DNA of 15,911 bases from Anaerolineales bacterium (GTDB lineage Bacteria > Chloroflexota > Anaerolineae > Anaerolineales > Villigracilaceae): NCBI GenBank assembly GCA_025938055.1, contig JAICQC010000057.1:1-15911 (forward strand), written 5' to 3'. Shown in pieces: positions 13,924 through 15,911 of the stretch. Both the position numbers and the translations under genes were made by a program. The stretch's first letter is position 1. The number at the start of each line of letters is the position of its first letter. The notes below the pieces were generated by a model. It made no database searches, was not told the DNA's origin, and worked only from the letters and a program-made list of their open reading frames with translations.

Positions 13924-13937
13924 GAAGTATAAAGATT

Positions 13938-14276
13938 ATGGAAATCAGTGAAACCCTGTACGTAACAACCGGCAAGGATTTTCGCAAGTGGCTCGAGGAG
14001 AATCACAAATCCAAGAAAGAGATCTGGTTGATTCAATATAAGAAGGCTGCGAAGAAGCCGTCCATTAATTATGTAGAGGCGGTGGAAGAAGCGCTTTGCT
14101 TCGGCTGGATTGATGGCACCCAGAAATCCATGGACGCGGAACGCTATGCCTTACGTTTCTCACCGCGCCGACCGAAATCAAATTGGACGGAGACGAACAA
14201 GGCACGCGCAAGGAAATTGATCGAAGAAGGCAAGATGACAGAAGCAGGTCGTGCAACCTTGCCAGAAGATGTGTAG
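13938..14276 (+). CDS. YdeI/OmpD-associated family protein, short form (112 aa)
   Basis: The N-terminal part matches the YdeI (bacteriocin-protection/DUF1801-adjacent) family pattern: FRKWLEENHKSKKEIWLIQYKKAAKKPSINYVEAVEEALCFGWIDG, then RYALRFSPRRPKSNWTETNKARARKLIEEGKMTEAG. Family proteins I know are about 180-195 residues with a second C-terminal helical domain; this one stops after 112, just after the first domain, so it is truncated or a natural short form. The product's function is poorly known. Only a weak ribosome binding site precedes the ATG. It is the first gene downstream of the SAM riboswitch, separated by two hairpin repeats, and is followed by a DUF5946 gene 27 bases later. Confidence 0.82.
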   Translation: MEISETLYVTTGKDFRKWLEENHKSKKEIWLIQYKKAAKKPSINYVEAVEEALCFGWIDGTQKSMDAERYALRFSPRRPKSNWTETNKARARKLIEEGKMTEAGRATLPEDV

Positions 14277-14303
14277 AAGTAGAAAAGTTGAAGGTTGAAA
14301 GAA

Positions 14304-14729
14304 ATGAACTGTCCCGAATGCAGCGCGCCCGACTCTTTATGTAAAGACCGTTTCGATGAATTTCTCGTTCTGGAATTCACCGACACAGGCTATGGCGCGG
14401 TCCATCATTTGACTGTCGCTGCATATATGGTTCAACATTCCAGCAAATTGACGCGCGAAGGCTGGCTTTTTGAACGGGATCTCTTGCGAGAATTTCTTGT
14501 GGAAAATAAGCCGCCAGCCTACATCAGAAAGCAAAACAAAGATGTCGTGGACAGCGGTAAGCGCACCTTCAAGATCAAATCAAAAACTGGCGTGCCTGTA
14601 ATTAACAAAACGACATGGACGAAGACGATCCTCGATGTCCGCTCGGAGAATTCGGAGGTGTATTGTGAAGATATCAACGTCTGGGCGAGGTCGGTGCTGG
14701 ATGAGGCAGAAAAATTTTCCGAAGTTTGA
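14304..14729 (+). CDS. DUF5946 family protein (141 aa)
   Basis: Small soluble protein beginning MNCPECSAPDSLCKDRF, a Cys-rich start (C-x-x-C plus a further Cys) as in the DUF5946 family, followed by FLVLEFTDTGYGAVHHLTVAAYMVQHSSKLTREGW, a conserved His-rich helical segment, and a C-terminal TWTKTILDVRSENSEVYCEDINVWARSVL. Function is unknown; metal binding by the Cys/His residues is possible. I start at ATG 14304 with GAAGG nine bases upstream; an in-frame TTG at 14295 has no such spacing. The last 15 codons recur in altered form at 15446-15493, beyond the toxin-antitoxin module. It converges with yoeB, 22 bases away. Confidence 0.8.
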   Translation: MNCPECSAPDSLCKDRFDEFLVLEFTDTGYGAVHHLTVAAYMVQHSSKLTREGWLFERDLLREFLVENKPPAYIRKQNKDVVDSGKRTFKIKSKTGVPVINKTTWTKTILDVRSENSEVYCEDINVWARSVLDEAEKFSEV

Positions 14730-14751
14730 TGATTTCGGAGATTTGAAAGGA

Positions 14752-15027
14752 CTACTTGCTGTAATGGTATCTAGCTTGCAAGAAGTCAATGCGGTTATCG
14801 CGCACGAGATAGACAATACGATGTTCCTGTGTCAACCGCCTTGACCAACAGCCAGGTGCAAGATATTTGAGAGGTTCAGGCTTGCCGATGCCTTCAAAGG
14901 GTTGGCGCAGGATTGCTTCAATCAATTCAAAAGCGCGCAAGGCTAATTTGCGGTCAGTTTCGACCCAGTAGCGTAAATCCTCAATGAATTCAGGTTGAAA
15001 GACTGCCTCACGCTTCTTTGTCTTCAA
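14752..15027 (-). CDS. yoeB: YoeB-family toxin, ribosome-dependent mRNA interferase
   Basis: Toxin of a type II module; cuts mRNA in the ribosomal A site. The pattern FIEDLRYWVETDRKLALRAFELIEAIL, PFEGIGKPEPLK, CWSRRLTQEHRIVYLV and the terminal ARYHY is diagnostic of the Txe/YoeB group; the catalytic Glu (KPEPLK), Arg (WSRR) and terminal His-Tyr are all kept, so it should be active. I prefer the TTG start at 15027 (91 aa), which has GAGG six bases upstream and gives the usual length; an ATG at 15075 would add 16 residues and lacks a good site. Either start overlaps the antitoxin gene, so translation is coupled. Located between two pieces of DUF5946 sequence. Confidence 0.93.
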   Translation of the reverse strand: MKTKKREAVFQPEFIEDLRYWVETDRKLALRAFELIEAILRQPFEGIGKPEPLKYLAPGCWSRRLTQEHRIVYLVRDNRIDFLQARYHYSK

Positions 15028-15298
15028 GACCAACCTCGCGGCGCAAGTCATCAATGTTTTGTGGTTTGCCTTCATTTTTCAAAGCGCGAGCTAAAGCAAC
15101 TAAAACCCGCTCAGCATTTTGCGGTGAGCGCAAGAGGTAAGCAGTTTCTGTCAGACTGGCGAGTTCATCGGCAGCAATCATGGCAACATCTTCTCCGCCG
15201 CGTCGCTGTATGATTACAACCTCACGATCCTTGGTCACACGGTCGAGCAATGTGGCAAGCTGTTCGCGAGCACTGGAATAGGTGAATTCAATGGTCAT
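15008..15298 (-). CDS. yefM: YefM/Phd-family antitoxin
   Basis: Antidote and autorepressor of the module. The 96-residue product MTIEFTYSSAREQLATLLDRVTKDREVVIIQRRGGEDVAMI fits the Phd/YefM DNA-binding N-terminal fold, and ETAYLLRSPQNAERVLVAL is the hallmark YefM segment before the toxin-binding tail. I start at ATG 15298, eight bases after GGAG; the longer frame to 15337 would begin inside the operator palindrome and is not credible. The toxin start overlaps its end. It probably represses its own promoter through the TGTACA palindrome just upstream. Confidence 0.93.
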   Translation of the reverse strand: MTIEFTYSSAREQLATLLDRVTKDREVVIIQRRGGEDVAMIAADELASLTETAYLLRSPQNAERVLVALARALKNEGKPQNIDDLRREVGLEDKEA

Positions 15299-15313
15299 CG
15301 CTAGACTCCAATC

Positions 15314-15334
15314 TTGTACAGAAATACTGTACAA
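15314..15334. promoter_or_regulatory. YefM operator palindrome
   Basis: TTGTACAG-AAATA-CTGTACAA, eight-base perfect arms. The E. coli YefM operator has the same TGTACA core in its palindromes. It overlaps the -10 box of the module's promoter, so bound YefM would block transcription. Confidence 0.85.
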
Positions 15335-15354
15335 CACATTTGGCGAAATGTCAA
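15326..15354 (-). promoter_or_regulatory. yefM-yoeB promoter
   Basis: On the minus strand: perfect -35 TTGACA (15349-15354), 17-base spacer, -10 TACAGT (15326-15331, four of six). The -10 lies within the operator palindrome. Confidence 0.75.
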
Positions 15355-15362
15355 GAAGAGAG

Positions 15363-15423
15363 AGTCCGCTTCAGCGGACTTCCACGCACTGAGGCAGGTC
15401 TTCCCTGGCACCGCCCGCCAGGG
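15363..15423. repeat. Two tandem small hairpins, noncoding
   Basis: AGTCCGC-TTCA-GCGGACT (15363-15380) and CCCTGGC-ACCGCCC-GCCAGGG (15403-15423), each with seven-base perfect arms. They lie upstream of the toxin-antitoxin promoter and before a DUF5946 remnant. Neither has a T run on the plus strand. They look like dispersed repeat pieces. Confidence 0.6.
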
Positions 15424-15445
15424 CAGGTGTAGCCCGACGAACATT

Positions 15446-15493
15446 GGTTGGACAAGGTCCGCGCTGGATGAGGCAGATGGATTGGAAGCCTGA
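15446..15493 (+). pseudogene. C-terminal remnant of a second DUF5946 gene
   Basis: This frame translates to GWTRSALDEADGLEA then stop, closely parallel to the end of the DUF5946 protein (VWARSVLDEAEKFSEV then stop). Fifteen bases (GCTGGATGAGGCAGA) are identical at 15463-15477 and 14696-14710. No start or upstream domain is present: upstream lie hairpin repeats and the toxin-antitoxin promoter. It therefore looks like the leftover tail of a duplicated or disrupted copy. The match is short, so chance cannot be wholly excluded. Confidence 0.5.
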
Positions 15494-15517
15494 ACTTTGT
15501 TTCGGAGAAAATAAATT

Positions 15518-15911
15518 ATGACATGGAATTGGCAATGTGCATATGTACAATCAGCTTCTCAAGATGAAGTTATGAGTGCTGTCAGAAAAACAATGTTAGC
15601 TTTGACCGACGAATTGGAAGAAGTGGACTGCAATTTATCAAGATATTGGATTATTCACCCATTTTTGAGAGCTCTTGTATCTCCACAAAAAGATAATTGG
15701 GTCGCCATCTGGGGTCTGACAGATTATTTATATAATCTCGTTTTGAGGCAAAATAATTTCTATGGGGTAACAATATTTGCAGAATGTCCGTCGAACATTG
15801 ATGGAGAGAGTGCATGGGAAATGATTGTGTGGCAAGATGGTTTTATCAAGGATTGGTTTATATCTGATGTTAGACAACATATCCTGAATATATATCGCGA
15901 ATTACTGGCAA
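15518..15911 (+). CDS. Unknown protein, 3' end outside window (131 codons seen)
   Basis: Open from ATG 15518 to the window edge with GGAG ten bases upstream. The product starts MTWNWQCAYVQSASQDEVMSAV and has a Trp/Tyr/Asp-rich mix with IFAECPSNIDGESAWEMIVW and DWFISDVRQHILNIYRELLA, giving the look of a soluble alpha/beta protein. There is no signal peptide. I do not recognise a family. It is clearly richer in A and T, also at third codon positions, than every other gene in the window, which suggests recent arrival from another genome. It lies next to a toxin-antitoxin module and repeats, in keeping with an accessory region. Confidence 0.75.
   Translation, partial: MTWNWQCAYVQSASQDEVMSAVRKTMLALTDELEEVDCNLSRYWIIHPFLRALVSPQKDNWVAIWGLTDYLYNLVLRQNNFYGVTIFAECPSNIDGESAWEMIVWQDGFIKDWFISDVRQHILNIYRELLA

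Noticed and set aside
13639..13932. 97-codon open frame on the plus strand
   Set aside because: It lies across the SAM riboswitch, its terminator and both hairpin repeats, all of which explain the sequence as noncoding.

Overview
The window looks like a chromosomal piece of an anaerobic member of the Chloroflexota, most likely class Anaerolineae. This is an inference from protein style (TP-rich lipoproteins, M16 peptidase pair, adrenodoxin-type reductase, TupABC), moderately high GC, many weak or absent Shine-Dalgarno sites, and dispersed palindromic repeats. No rRNA, tRNA or marker gene is present to prove it.

Layout: (1) 1-305: the tail of one small gene and a second small unknown gene on +, ending at a strong terminator. 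(2) 4175-360, minus strand: a tightly coupled operon of a membrane-anchored protein of unknown function, an active M16 zinc peptidase, a catalytically dead M16 partner, and acpS. (3) 4433-8388, plus strand: a ferredoxin-NADP reductase-like flavoprotein with its own promoter and terminator, a large beta-propeller lipoprotein, and a dihydroorotate-dehydrogenase-like protein. (4) 9786-8363, minus strand: a DUF2314 lipoprotein, dtd, and a deazaflavin-dependent nitroreductase-type protein. (5) 13536-9859, minus strand: tungstate transporter genes tupA-tupB-tupC, then a selenoprotein W-like gene with an in-frame UGA, a 119-bp inverted-repeat element, and trpS. (6) 13558-13937, plus strand: a promoter and a complete SAM-I type riboswitch with terminator, followed by repeats rather than a methionine gene. 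(7) 13938-15911: an accessory-looking stretch with a short YdeI-like gene, a DUF5946 gene, a yefM-yoeB toxin-antitoxin module with a promoter-embedded operator, a remnant of a second DUF5946 copy, and an AT-rich partial gene.

The most notable item is the selenoprotein: ordinary gene calling gives a 62-residue fragment, but the reading frame continues upstream through UGA to an ATG, producing an 80-residue SelW/Rdx protein with a Cys-Ala-Val-Sec motif and a fitting bacterial SECIS-type hairpin right after the UGA. It lies 29 bases after tupC, so selenium use and tungsten uptake are adjacent. TrpRS carries a four-cysteine pattern like that of iron-sulfur-cluster TrpRS enzymes, which agrees with anaerobic life. 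The SAM riboswitch appears to have lost its usual target, and the DUF5946/toxin-antitoxin area shows signs of duplication and insertion.
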